From: Thermoproteota archaeon
Lineage (GTDB): Archaea; Thermoproteota; Methanomethylicia; Methanomethylicales; Methanomethylicaceae
Length of the DNA stretch: 60,088 nt
Assembly: GCA_029887795.1 (NCBI GenBank)
Contig: JARXPE010000005.1
Coordinates: 1-60,088 of the forward strand
Direction of reading: 5' to 3'
The notes below the pieces were generated by a model. The model was not told where the DNA came from. It did not search any database and was given only the letters and a program-made list of their open reading frames with translations. Every line of letters begins with the position of its first letter. Positions within the stretch are counted from its first letter, which is position 1. A program made the translations under genes and the position numbers. Of this stretch, positions 9,383 to 19,563 are shown piece after piece.

Positions 9383-10678
9383 TCATACCCTTTTAAGCAC
9401 GAAGATAATTGCCACCGCTATAACCGCGACTATGATGATAACAATGATGTAAATCATATAGTTTGTGGGAAGAGCGATCGAAAAAGTGAAGGCCTTGCTC
9501 GCAGTGTTCCCCGCCATGTCTCTCGCTGAAATCACTACAGTATGTGATCCCTCAGATAGCGTGCCAGAGTATGTCACAGACGTTGCGTTGACCGTGGGCG
9601 TTACAGCAATTCCATCGATCGTCATAGAAACAGAGCTTGTGTTCAGGGCGATATTGTCTGAGATTGATACTGTGAAGGTTATTTCCTTGCTTTCAAAGAC
9701 GGTGTTGTTATTCAGGATATTTCCCGATATCGTCGGCGGAGTAGCATCTATTGTGAAAGTCCAGTTCGTTTTGGCTATGTTCCCTGAGGTATCCATTATG
9801 GACAGCTTTGCAAGGTAGACCCCATCTGTCAAGTTCGCAGAAGCTGTTAGGCTTGTGGATGATATAGCGCTCAAAGTGATCGTGCTGTCGTTTAACTTTA
9901 AGGTGACAGAGTAGGGATCGACTGCTTTATTGTCAGAATATGTGGCGTTTAATGTGATCATGCGCACATTCAGGATGGTTCCGTTGGGCGGATACACTGA
10001 AGATATAACCGGGGGTGAGAGATCAGGAAACTCGACTTTAAAGTTCCAAGTCTTTGACGCCTTATTGCCCGCCAAGTCTTTAACTTCGAAGTAGACGGTG
10101 TGAGAGCCCTCACTTAGATTCGAGACAGGGATGTAGTCGGTCCTCGTTGAGGTTATGGTGGCAGCTGCGGTCACATCAACACCGTCTAACATCATCCTGA
10201 CTGTGGAAAAATCTATGGCTACATCATCGGAATATAAAACTGAGATGATGGGGTTCAATATGCTCACAGTGGTGTTCTCTGCGGGGGAGATGGATGCGAT
10301 TGTGGGCGGCGTCACGTCGGTTATTGTGGATAATGTAAATGTTGTGTTCTTGATTTGACCCACCGAATAGGCTCTAACCGTGTAAACGCCATAAATCCAA
10401 GACCCTGACGGAATTTTTAGGGGGATCTTGAAGGTCATTGAGAAATAGCCGTTAGTTGAAGAGACTTTGTAATCTATATCAACCATAGTTCCATCTGGGT
10501 TGTAAAGTTGAATCGTAACATCTGAGCTCGACTCGGTGGTTCCACTGACGTATATAACATCGCCGGGGTAATACGTCTGTTTGTCGGTACTTACGGTTAG
10601 GGGAGACGCAGATATCGTATTTATCAAGGGTAGGACCATCATCAATGCCAACAATAAATGGAGCTTTCTCGAAAACAA
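9383..10678 (-). CDS. Secreted, membrane-anchored protein with repeated Ig-like domains
   Basis: N-terminal signal-like segment, repeated D.TPPTI...DN.A.....GSHTV.....D.AGN.AS modules, C-terminal TM anchor followed by LKRV. Confidence 0.75.
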   Translation of the reverse strand: MFSRKLHLLLALMMVLPLINTISASPLTVSTDKQTYYPGDVIYVSGTTESSSDVTIQLYNPDGTMVDIDYKVSSTNGYFSMTFKIPLKIPSGSWIYGVYTVRAYSVGQIKNTTFTLSTITDVTPPTIASISPAENTTVSILNPIISVLYSDDVAIDFSTVRMMLDGVDVTAAATITSTRTDYIPVSNLSEGSHTVYFEVKDLAGNKASKTWNFKVEFPDLSPPVISSVYPPNGTILNVRMITLNATYSDNKAVDPYSVTLKLNDSTITLSAISSTSLTASANLTDGVYLAKLSIMDTSGNIAKTNWTFTIDATPPTISGNILNNNTVFESKEITFTVSISDNIALNTSSVSMTIDGIAVTPTVNATSVTYSGTLSEGSHTVVISARDMAGNTASKAFTFSIALPTNYMIYIIVIIIVAVIAVAIIFVLKRV

Positions 10679-10785
10679 ATTTTTTCGCCGTACTCAAGGG
10701 ATTAACCGAGTTTATAAAAGCCTTCCGCATGCTTCTCTGTGTTCTAACTTTTAGAATGTTTTAATTCTCTATTCTTTGTAATTTC

Positions 10786-12312
10786 CTACTTTCCCCTAGT
10801 CGGCATTATCAGTCCAAGATTGTTCTTTATGACTGGCCATATCCACTTCAGCCGCTTTTTAGTCAGTTGCTTGTAAATGAATGACAGGCTTAAGTAAAAC
10901 TTCCTGTACGCGAGTCCTACCAAGTGCGATATTTCTTCCACGGTAAGTTCCTTGGTCCTCATTACGGGGTTTATTGTTGTATACCTGGACCAGTCGTTAG
11001 TGGTCAGGAGTCCCTCCCTCTTTGCAAGTTCGTACACGTCTGTGCCGGGGTAGGGGGTCATAGCTGTGAATTGTGCAAAGTCAATCCCAGATTCCTTGGC
11101 AAACCTTATGGTCTTCATGACGTCTTCCTTCGTCTCGCCTGGAACTCCTATTATGAATGAACCTACGACTTCCATACCTACCTCCTTGGCCCACCTGATG
11201 GCTGATTTTGCTTGTTCCAGAGTTATCCCCTTCCTCAGAATGCTTAGCACCCTCTCGGAGCCAGACTCGATCCCGTAGTATATCAGACCGCAGCCTGCTC
11301 TTTTCATTACCTCCAAAAGCTCCCTCGATACAAGGTCCACTCTGGACCCACATGTCCACCATATTTTGAGGCCCCGCTTAATAATCTCCTCGGCTATTTC
11401 CATGGCTCTTTTCTTATCCACCGTAAAGTTATCATCAACAATTTCAAAAGACCTGATCTTGTATTTGTTCATGAGCTCTTCTATCTCATCAACAACATTC
11501 TTCGGACTTCGAGCCCTAAACCTCCTTCCATAAAACTGGGACGAGGAGCAGAATATGCAGCGGAATGGACACCCACGACTCGTCAGAATGTTGCCAAGCC
11601 TATGTTGTTCCCCCAAGACAGTATACCTATCTAAAGGAAGGAGGTCCCGGGCGGGGAAGGGAATCTCATCCAAATTCTCTATGAGCCTTCTTGGTCGCGT
11701 TCTTAAAATTTTGTTGTCTTTTCGATAAACAATCCCATCAACTTCTGACAGAGGTCTTTTAGTCTCCAAAGCCCTTAGCAGGTTTACTATTGTAGCCTCT
11801 CCCTCTCCGATCACTCCTATGTCAAGAGAGCCACATTCAGCCATCGTATCCTCTGGCAGGGAAGTGATGTGACACCCACCCATGATTGTGATTGAATCCT
11901 GGCAAAACTCCTTCCCAATAGTCACAGCTTTCATAGCATCATAGATTGTTGGTGTGGTTGATGTGACCCCTATCACATCAGGATGTTCCTTTTGTAATAT
12001 TTCTCCCAGTTTATGGTGTGATATATCAAGGGCAGGGGAATCTATGATGCTCACATTATGACCCTCTTTTCTAATCGCCGCAGCAACGTACGCAAGACCT
12101 AAAGGAGGGGCTTTAAGCCCCAAGGTTGCAACGGTCTCTAGGGGTGCAGTAGTAGGAGGATTCACTAGGACGACCTTCAACCCCCCACCCCCAATAATAT
12201 GATCGTGATGGTGAGTATTAACCATTATGTAAGTTAGGCGATGGTCAAACAGGATTGACCAAAACTGATTAAAGGAGACCTTATGATAGATATGCCGAAG
12301 AAATATGTGCAC
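10786..12312 (-). CDS. Cobalamin-binding radical SAM protein
   Basis: LKVVLVNPPTT...PPLGLAYVAAAIRKEGH N-terminal B12-binding-like domain; SRGCPFRCIFCSS radical SAM motif. True start may be TTG at 12180 (GGGGGTGGGGGG-TTG), removing the overlap with paaK. Confidence 0.85.
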   Translation of the reverse strand: MHIFLRHIYHKVSFNQFWSILFDHRLTYIMVNTHHHDHIIGGGGLKVVLVNPPTTAPLETVATLGLKAPPLGLAYVAAAIRKEGHNVSIIDSPALDISHHKLGEILQKEHPDVIGVTSTTPTIYDAMKAVTIGKEFCQDSITIMGGCHITSLPEDTMAECGSLDIGVIGEGEATIVNLLRALETKRPLSEVDGIVYRKDNKILRTRPRRLIENLDEIPFPARDLLPLDRYTVLGEQHRLGNILTSRGCPFRCIFCSSSQFYGRRFRARSPKNVVDEIEELMNKYKIRSFEIVDDNFTVDKKRAMEIAEEIIKRGLKIWWTCGSRVDLVSRELLEVMKRAGCGLIYYGIESGSERVLSILRKGITLEQAKSAIRWAKEVGMEVVGSFIIGVPGETKEDVMKTIRFAKESGIDFAQFTAMTPYPGTDVYELAKREGLLTTNDWSRYTTINPVMRTKELTVEEISHLVGLAYRKFYLSLSFIYKQLTKKRLKWIWPVIKNNLGLIMPTRGK

Positions 12313-13594
12313 TTACAAACTCTCAAAGTCAGAGATAGTGGAGCTGCAGAACAAAAGGCTTAGGTGGCTAGTAAAGTACGTATATGAGAGATCCCCCTTC
12401 TACAGACGACGTTTTATTGAAAATCGAATCGATCCTGACGACATAAGGACTAAAGAAGACTTGAAGAAGATACCATTCACGACTAAGACGGACCTCAGGG
12501 ACAACTACCCGCTCGGTCTTGTCTCAGCAGATCCTTCACAGATCGTGAGGTTCCACGCCTCTTCGGGGACTACTGGAAATCCCACGGTCGTTGCGTACAC
12601 TAAGCAGGATGTGGAAAACTGGGCCGAGTTAAACGCAAGGTGTTTGGAGATCGCAGGAGTCACTTCCAATGATGTCGTTCAGGTCGCATACGGATACGGA
12701 CTCTTCACCGGAGGGCTCGGTTTACACTACGGCGCCGAGAGATTGGGAGCAAAAGTCATCCCAGCGAGTACAGGCAACACTAAGAGGCAGCTCAAGTTAA
12801 TGAAAGACCTTGGTACGACCGTTATATGCTGCACACCATCGTATGGTCTTTTCTTGGCGGAGAGTGCAAGGGACGAAGGGTTAGACCCCAAGAGGGATTT
12901 AAAGATCAGAGTGGGCGTCTTCGGGGCAGAGCCATGGTCCGAGAACACGCGCAGACGACTGGAGGAACAGTTTGTAGAGTCAGCTCACGACATTTACGGC
13001 ATGTCCGAGTTAAATGGACCAGGTGTAGCGATGGAGTGCAGTATGAAAGACGGGCTTCATGTTTGGGAGGACCACTACATTGTGGAGATAATCGATCCCA
13101 ACACTGGAGAGGTGTTGGAACCGGGCGAGAAGGGCGAGATGGCAGTAACAACCATAAAGAAGGAGGGGATGCCGTTGCTGCGGTATCGGACGCGGGACAT
13201 TACGATCTTGGAGGATCAACCGTGCGAGTGTGGTCTGAACCATGCAAGGATAAAGAGGATCTTGGGCAGGACAGATGACATGCTTAAGATAAGGGGCATA
13301 TGCGTATTCCCCAGCCAAGTAGAGGAGATCCTTATGAAGACCGAGGGCGTTTCCCCACATTACCAGCTTGTGGTGGACAGGGAGGGGGTCATGGACAGGC
13401 TGATGGTGAGGGTGGAGGTCTCGGAGGACTTTAAAACAGATAGGTTGACAGATCTTGTGAACTTACAGCAAAAATTGGAGGAGGAGCTAAAGGATACGCT
13501 GAGCATACATGCAGTCGTTGAGCTCGTAGAGCCGAAGAAGCTCCCAAGGAGCGAAGGGAAGGCACAAAGGATAATCGATATGAGAAAGATATAG
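12305..13594 (+). CDS. paaK: Phenylacetate-CoA ligase family AMP-forming enzyme
   Basis: FHASSGTTGNPTVVAYT, DIYGMSELNGPGVAMEC, LRYRTRDIT, GRTDDMLKIRGICVFPSQVEEIL. Confidence 0.92.
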   Translation: MCTYKLSKSEIVELQNKRLRWLVKYVYERSPFYRRRFIENRIDPDDIRTKEDLKKIPFTTKTDLRDNYPLGLVSADPSQIVRFHASSGTTGNPTVVAYTKQDVENWAELNARCLEIAGVTSNDVVQVAYGYGLFTGGLGLHYGAERLGAKVIPASTGNTKRQLKLMKDLGTTVICCTPSYGLFLAESARDEGLDPKRDLKIRVGVFGAEPWSENTRRRLEEQFVESAHDIYGMSELNGPGVAMECSMKDGLHVWEDHYIVEIIDPNTGEVLEPGEKGEMAVTTIKKEGMPLLRYRTRDITILEDQPCECGLNHARIKRILGRTDDMLKIRGICVFPSQVEEILMKTEGVSPHYQLVVDREGVMDRLMVRVEVSEDFKTDRLTDLVNLQQKLEEELKDTLSIHAVVELVEPKKLPRSEGKAQRIIDMRKI

Positions 13595-13621
13595 GGCGTA
13601 ATGAATTAGGAGGCAACATTT

Positions 13622-14017
13622 ATGATAAAACAGTTGAGCGTCTTCTTGGAAAACCGTCCTGGCAGGCTTGCAAACCTTCTCGACATACTTGAAAGAAATA
13701 ATATTAGGGTGCTGGCGATGGGCATAGCCGAGGCCGGCAACTACGGCATAGTGAGGCTTATTCTCGATAAGGAGGGCGAGGCGCTCGAGGTACTTAGAAG
13801 TTCCAACATGGCTGTGAATGAAACCAATGTGATAATCATTGGCTTGAACGACCTCACATCCGCCGTGAAAATCTTAGGAAACGCCAGTATTAACATAGAC
13901 TATGCCTACACCATGGATTGCCAAAAAGTGGTATTGAAGGTCAGCAATGAGATGGAAGCCATGAGGGCGCTATCTGCCGCGGGGATAAAAGTGCTAAGCG
14001 TCCGAGACGAGCAATGA
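13622..14017 (+). CDS. ACT-domain protein (tandem ACT)
   Basis: QLSVFLENRPGRLANLLDILERNNIRVLAMGIAE; immediately downstream of paaK. Confidence 0.85.
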   Translation: MIKQLSVFLENRPGRLANLLDILERNNIRVLAMGIAEAGNYGIVRLILDKEGEALEVLRSSNMAVNETNVIIIGLNDLTSAVKILGNASINIDYAYTMDCQKVVLKVSNEMEAMRALSAAGIKVLSVRDEQ

Positions 14018-14046
14018 TTCGTATAATGTCATTCAAGACAAATTTT

Positions 14047-14376
14047 TCAATCCTGTTTGAATAAGATGCACTGGGCAGGCATCCTTGACAACAGATTTTT
14101 TGAAACCATCCCTGCCTCGGTCCAGGTGCAGAAAGCAACTCCGCATGGCACGAGGCAGTTGGGCTCAAGTCGTGACTCCGAGGCCTTTGTATAAATCGGG
14201 TTATTAAGAATCTCCCTAGCGATCTCCCTGATGGTTAACTTCTTGATCAGGTTTGCATAGTCCTTGATTTTTTCGCATGTGGACTCGATTTTTACATAAA
14301 TGATGGAGCCGTTGATGGAGGCTGTGATTTTGGTGGCATGATCGCATAGGCTGTTAATGGTGAAGGTTGTTGTCAC
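14047..14376 (-). CDS. Conserved hypothetical protein with a Cys-rich C-terminal motif
   Basis: 109 aa; NCLVPCGVAFCTWTEAGMVSKNLL looks like a conserved archaeal DUF motif. Confidence 0.6.
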   Translation of the reverse strand: MTTTFTINSLCDHATKITASINGSIIYVKIESTCEKIKDYANLIKKLTIREIAREILNNPIYTKASESRLEPNCLVPCGVAFCTWTEAGMVSKNLLSRMPAQCILFKQD

Positions 14377-14581
14377 CAGTCATACCTCAATTTCCAATGA
14401 GAGCACAACATAATAACTTTTTTTATTGATCATGTTATCTTCTTCAAGTTAAATTATAATGAAGATGATTATGGAATTATTGTAATGCTATGGTCTTTCT
14501 TTAACCTGACATTGGATAATCTTACCATAAAGCAAGCCTTTTAAGTCCAGCCATCATTTAGAGAGTACTAAGGTGCTTCAT

Positions 14582-14725
14582 ATGGCTAAATGTCCGAAAT
14601 GTGGAGTAGAAGTTGCAAATCCGTCCAAGACCTGGACACTTGCCCCTAAGGGAAGGAAGCCGGTCACCGTCGGTCTCTTCAAATGCCCAAGCTGCGGTGC
14701 ATACTTTAGGGCTTCCGTGAAGTAA
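14582..14725 (+). CDS. Zinc-ribbon protein with Cren7-like chromatin-protein core
   Basis: 47-aa [58 protein letters not shown] ribbon; [17 protein letters not shown] resembles Cren7 (VWALAPKGRKGVKIGLFK, from memory). Confidence 0.75.
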   Translation: MAKCPKCGVEVANPSKTWTLAPKGRKPVTVGLFKCPSCGAYFRASVK

Positions 14726-14847
14726 GCATACTTTTTCCTTTTTTTATTTACTTTCATCTAATTTTGTCGAGTTTTCAATTTTGTTGATTTTTATAGGCTT
14801 CTAACACTAATTTTTACTTGTTAAGAATTGATCTTAATTATAGCGCT

Positions 14848-15999
14848 TTATTCAAAGAACTTCACTATTCGCCTTATGCCCTCCTTCAGATCCTCGTCTG
14901 GTATTGCATAGCAGAGCCTGAAGTGTCCTCTGGTGTCGCCAAAATACTCGCCCGGGATGACAGCAACCCCTGCCTTCTCTAGGAGATCCTTAGCAAAGAT
15001 CTCCGCATTGGGGAATTTCTGAGTTTTTATGCGCGGGTAGACGTAAAATCCGCCTTCAGGTAATGGGCACTCAAGATCTTTCACGCCACTAAGACCATCT
15101 ACAACAATGCGTCTCTTCTCGGTACACGATCTGACAACCATGTTGATGTGATCTACATACCCTTCCAAGGCGGAGAGGCAGCCGTACTGTGCAAATGTTG
15201 TAGGGGCGCTAACAGTATGCTCCTGCACAGCATGTAGCCTCCTCAAGAGCGCTTTCGGTCCTGCTGCAAATCCAACTCTCCACCCCGTCATGCCAAATAT
15301 CTTGGAGAAGCCGTCTGTGACGATTGTGCGATCCCTCAATTGGCTTAGCGATGCGGGAGATATGAAGCGCCTCCCATCATATAGGTATGCCCAATCGATC
15401 TCATCAGAGAGTACGTAGAGATCATAGTCTTCTGCCAAGTCACGCAGTAGTTTTACATCGCGCTCGTCAAGTAACCCGCCGGTGGGGTTGTTCGGGGTGT
15501 TTACGACGATGCCCCTTGGCCTCATTTTCATTATACCTTTAAGTTCCTCTTCGTTCAAGTGGTACGGTTCCTTGGACCATGTCTCTAAAATCTTCAGCCC
15601 CAACATCATTGGAACCGCCTTGAAGCTAGTCCAGTAGGGCTTTACCAGAACCACGGCGTCACCTGGCTTGAAAAGCCCAAGGAAGAATGCGAAGTTTGCA
15701 AATTTTCCTCCAGTAGTTACCAAAATCTCTTCCACTGAATACTCCAAACCCCTAGTCTCTTTGAGATATTCCGATATGGCTTGCCTTAGTTCTGGCACAC
15801 CCCAGCTGGAAGAGTATCGATGCTTGCCCTTCAGAAGGGCGTCCATTGTGCCCTTCACGGCATTCCAGGGAGGGGCGAACATGGGCTCGGCAACATCGAA
15901 CCGTACTATGCGTGTGCCTTTTTCCTTCTCGATCTTCTCAACCATTTCGAGCAGGGATACAGGCGAAGGTGGTATGACGTCAAATATGTCGCGGAACAT
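14848..15999 (-). CDS. Class I/II pyridoxal-phosphate aminotransferase
   Basis: NTPNNPTGG, SDEIDWAYLYDG, DGFSKIFGMTGWRVGFAAGP. Confidence 0.93.
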   Translation of the reverse strand: MFRDIFDVIPPSPVSLLEMVEKIEKEKGTRIVRFDVAEPMFAPPWNAVKGTMDALLKGKHRYSSSWGVPELRQAISEYLKETRGLEYSVEEILVTTGGKFANFAFFLGLFKPGDAVVLVKPYWTSFKAVPMMLGLKILETWSKEPYHLNEEELKGIMKMRPRGIVVNTPNNPTGGLLDERDVKLLRDLAEDYDLYVLSDEIDWAYLYDGRRFISPASLSQLRDRTIVTDGFSKIFGMTGWRVGFAAGPKALLRRLHAVQEHTVSAPTTFAQYGCLSALEGYVDHINMVVRSCTEKRRIVVDGLSGVKDLECPLPEGGFYVYPRIKTQKFPNAEIFAKDLLEKAGVAVIPGEYFGDTRGHFRLCYAIPDEDLKEGIRRIVKFFE

Positions 16000-16169
16000 A
16001 AGGATCCGTCTATATCTTATTGACGTATTTATTTAAGATTGAGGTAGAAGATTCTGCCAATAGAAAAGCGAATTGTAGCGGACTGCATGTCTTGAAATTT
16101 ATCCAAAACCACAAGACTAAAAGACTTTTTAATTATGTACAAACAAATCAAAAGTTAAAAGGTGCCCTT

Positions 16170-16769
16170 ATGACTGATGCTCTAGGGGTATTCCTGCAGG
16201 GCTTCGTCACTCTACTTGTGATATTTGACCCTATCGGAAACATTCCCCTTTTCCAGACCTTCACTGCCACCTTTGACGTCGCGAAAAAAAAGAAGGTCAT
16301 CAACAGGTCAGTGATGATAGCCATGGCAATACTTGCATTCTTTGCCCTTGGTGGCTTTATAGTATTCGAGATATTCAACATATCAATTAACGACTTCAGG
16401 ATAGCAGGCGGGATACTTCTCTTCATACTCTCCATAGAGGGGCTACTAGGTAGAGAGGAAGCAAGATGGATAAGCAGCGAAGACATCGCAGTGGTCCCTC
16501 TAGCCACGCCGCTCATGGCTGGACCGGGCGCGATCTACACTGTGATATATCTGATGCAGGGACCCTTCGGTCCTGCCGTCACATTATTTGCTATAGTAAG
16601 CAACATTATAATCCAATGGGTGTTGTTATTCTACTCAGAGCGCGTCCTGAGAGCTATAGGAAAGACTGGATCGACCATCATATCCAGGATAATGGCATTC
16701 ATACTCTCGGCGATAGCAATAGGAATGATAAGGGAGGGCATCACCACAATAATAGTTGGTTTAACTTAG
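16170..16769 (+). CDS. MarC-family integral membrane protein
   Basis: GVFLQGFVTLLVIFDPIGNIPLFQTFT, VVPLATPLMAGPGAI; ATG at 16170 preferred over the longer ORF from 16020. Confidence 0.9.
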   Translation: MTDALGVFLQGFVTLLVIFDPIGNIPLFQTFTATFDVAKKKKVINRSVMIAMAILAFFALGGFIVFEIFNISINDFRIAGGILLFILSIEGLLGREEARWISSEDIAVVPLATPLMAGPGAIYTVIYLMQGPFGPAVTLFAIVSNIIIQWVLLFYSERVLRAIGKTGSTIISRIMAFILSAIAIGMIREGITTIIVGLT

Positions 16770-16832
16770 AAACACTTTTTAGAAACGAGTTTTCATTCGT
16801 TAGACGTTAAAGGGACAGATTTTGGTGATTGC

Positions 16833-17852
16833 ATGGATTTGCAAGTGATCCTGCTTATCATTGGGCTGATTCTGGCATTTATTATGGCAATGAACCTCGG
16901 CGGAAACGATGCGGCTAATCCAACGAGTGCAGTTATCGGTGCAGGTGCGCTTTCGCTGAAACGCGCCCTCCTTCTATTTGCAGTATTCACGACGCTCGGA
17001 GCCGCGTTACAGGGGCACATGGTTATGAAGACTGTAGGCAGAGGTATTGTTCCCACAATTGATGTTACTGGCGCCCTTGCGATAATACTCGCTGCCAACA
17101 TATGGATATTTCTTGCCACAATGAGGGGAATGGCCATATCGACCACTCACTCTATTATAAGCGCGGTCATAGGCTACGGAATAATCAAATACAGTCTATC
17201 GGGAATGAACGCCAGTGTGGTCGGAACCATAGCCGCAAGTTGGTTGACTTCGCCTCTATGTAGCATGATTCTGGCTTTCGGGCTGTACAGGGTTCTCTCG
17301 CTTTTAATAAAAAAGTACGAGGATAAGCCCGAACTATTGAGCAAAATATTCAGGCTCCTTTTGGTAGGCTCGTTGTGCTTCTCAGCATATTCTTTTGGGG
17401 CAAACGATGTCGCGAACGCAACAGGGGTATACGTCACGATAGCGGCGAACCTTGGACAGATGCCAGACTCCACCGCCATGTTTATGCTGGCAATATACAG
17501 TTCCGCGGGCATTGTGGTTGGAGGTTTTGTTTTTGGTCCTAGAGTTATAAGGACTTTGGCATACAGAGTTACGAGGCTGGATTTGAACACTGGATTGTCA
17601 GCAAGTCTGGCAAATGCCTTGGTGGTCTATCTCTTCACCACAGTGCCATACATCGTCTTCGGATACGGACTTCCGATCTCCACATCCTATGCGGCTGTGG
17701 GGGCAATTTTGGGAGCAGGAGCTGCTAAGAGTGTCAGTTCGGTGAGTAAAGGTGTTACGGCAAGGTTAGCATTTTACTGGATAGCCACAATACCAATAAA
17801 CATACTACTCGCCATGGCAATCTATTATCTATTGTCTTTCACAATATCTTAG
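16833..17852 (+). CDS. pit: PiT-family inorganic phosphate transporter
   Basis: MNLGGNDAANPTSAVIGAGALS and AYSFGANDVANATG duplicated signatures. Confidence 0.93.
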   Translation: MDLQVILLIIGLILAFIMAMNLGGNDAANPTSAVIGAGALSLKRALLLFAVFTTLGAALQGHMVMKTVGRGIVPTIDVTGALAIILAANIWIFLATMRGMAISTTHSIISAVIGYGIIKYSLSGMNASVVGTIAASWLTSPLCSMILAFGLYRVLSLLIKKYEDKPELLSKIFRLLLVGSLCFSAYSFGANDVANATGVYVTIAANLGQMPDSTAMFMLAIYSSAGIVVGGFVFGPRVIRTLAYRVTRLDLNTGLSASLANALVVYLFTTVPYIVFGYGLPISTSYAAVGAILGAGAAKSVSSVSKGVTARLAFYWIATIPINILLAMAIYYLLSFTIS

Positions 17853-17870
17853 TTTCTAGATTTGAGCAGA

Positions 17871-18554
17871 TTATTGTTTCCCTCTGAGGATTGCCATGGC
17901 CCTCAGCACATCTGCCGTGTCTTCCATTCTATCGGAGGCTGTTTCTATGTTTTCGATGGACTCCTTCAGCATCAGCCAGTTGCTCACGTGTTTTGAGACA
18001 TCGCCCCACTTTAATACTTGGGCAAGTAGATCCACACGCATATCGTCAATGGTCTCCTCCAAGCGTTCGGTCTTCTCTGCCATAACCCTGACGCTCCCCT
18101 TTTTCGATGAGAGGGCTTCAATAGTATCCTTGAGGGCGTTCTTTTCCTCGACTAATGTATTTACTATGGAGATTAGTCCACTCTTAATGTGCTCGGGCAC
18201 ATCAGCCGGAGATGTGTAGAGAAGTTTTCTTGTAGCAGATTTTATATGTGCAGCTATGTCATCTGAGACTGTGATGAGTTTTATTATCTCATCTTGATCC
18301 ATTGGGTGTATAGCGCTCTTCATCAGGTTTTCTATTATGCCTTCTTTTATTCTGTCAGCTTCCCTCTCCAAGTCGGAAATTTCATTTGCAATATAACGGC
18401 TTTCTTCAATTTTATTCTGCGAATACCTCTCCATAAAAAACTTGAACTTGTCAACTATGGTGAATACCATTGTGAGGTGCTTTTCGCAAGAACCTATTAT
18501 TTCCTTCTCGGTCTGCCTAGCAAGCCAGACGGCAACATGACCTGTGCCAAACAT
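17871..18554 (-). CDS. DUF47/PhoU-like phosphate transport accessory protein
   Basis: WLARQTEKEIIGSCEKHL..., helical PhoU-like repeats; next to pit. Confidence 0.85.
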   Translation of the reverse strand: MFGTGHVAVWLARQTEKEIIGSCEKHLTMVFTIVDKFKFFMERYSQNKIEESRYIANEISDLEREADRIKEGIIENLMKSAIHPMDQDEIIKLITVSDDIAAHIKSATRKLLYTSPADVPEHIKSGLISIVNTLVEEKNALKDTIEALSSKKGSVRVMAEKTERLEETIDDMRVDLLAQVLKWGDVSKHVSNWLMLKESIENIETASDRMEDTADVLRAMAILRGKQ

Positions 18555-18592
18555 ATTTAGACGACCTTCTGATCCTTTTCCGAACAGGGTAT

Positions 18593-18638
18593 ATAAGTAT
18601 TTTATTCAGTACATTATAAGTATTTTATTTAGCACATT
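18593..18638. repeat. Two tandem 23-bp direct repeats in a divergent promoter region
   Basis: ATAAGTATTTTATTCAGTACATT / ATAAGTATTTTATTTAGCACATT (2 mismatches). Confidence 0.85.
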
Positions 18639-18789
18639 ATTTTGTTATCATTTTTTGTGTTTCCTTGTTTAAAATTTGATGACGTGCGGTTGAAAAATCG
18701 CCCATCACATCTACAGTTTTAGGGGTGTGCGCAAAGGATGTCAAAGCTTTTTATATTTAATGGGATAGAGAGATTCTGATGAAAGCCTT

Positions 18790-19404
18790 ATGAGTTTTTT
18801 AAAGAAGTGGGAGGAAAAGGGAAGGTTTTCAAAAGTGAAAGGGCCTCTTAAGCCGAAGATCGAAGAGGCGATTAAGATCATTAACCTTCAAATGCAGAGA
18901 CTAGATCTAAAGGGCGCAAAGATAAGGGAATACGACAGAACGCTCTTTGAAAAAGTGGTTTATTATTACAGAAGGCGGGATATAGTGAGGGCTAAAATGT
19001 ACGCCAACGAGCTCACCGAGGTAAGGAAACTTGCCAAATTGATAGTCACCTCCAGACTTGCCCTTGAACAGATAGTCATGAGGTTGGGTACGGTTAAGGA
19101 GTATGGTAATGTTGCTGCGAGTGTAGCGCCCGCGCTCTTCGCTGTCAAAAAAATCTATGGCGGAATAACGCAGCTAATCCCCGAGGCTGATCAGTCATTC
19201 CAAAAACTGGGCGACGTTCTTGACGGGCTGATGGTTGAGGCTTCTCAGTACTCTGATCAGATGCTGAGTCCGTCGTACATAGCAGAAGAGGGACAGGAGA
19301 TACTACAGAATGCCGCAAAGATCGCCGAAAAAGATCTTTCGAAGACGTTGCCCAAAATACCTGGCATAGAAGAGATTAAAGAGAAAGAGGGGTTGCCCAC
19401 CTGA
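18790..19404 (+). CDS. cdvB: Snf7/ESCRT-III-like CdvB-family protein
   Basis: KIEEAIKIINLQMQRLDLKGAKIREYDRTLFEKVVYYYRRRDIVRAKMYANELTEVRKL helical core typical of archaeal CdvB paralogs. Confidence 0.85.
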   Translation: MSFLKKWEEKGRFSKVKGPLKPKIEEAIKIINLQMQRLDLKGAKIREYDRTLFEKVVYYYRRRDIVRAKMYANELTEVRKLAKLIVTSRLALEQIVMRLGTVKEYGNVAASVAPALFAVKKIYGGITQLIPEADQSFQKLGDVLDGLMVEASQYSDQMLSPSYIAEEGQEILQNAAKIAEKDLSKTLPKIPGIEEIKEKEGLPT

Positions 19405-19563
19405 ATTAAGTGCGGATATTGTGGTTATTCATAGTTATTTAACACATTTTATTTTCATTTATTAATTGTTTTAATCAGTTATTTTTTTAATTTAATCTAA
19501 GTTTAATGGTACCTACAATCTCGTCCAAAAGTTATTGCATAATCATTATTGAGAGCTTGTGTT

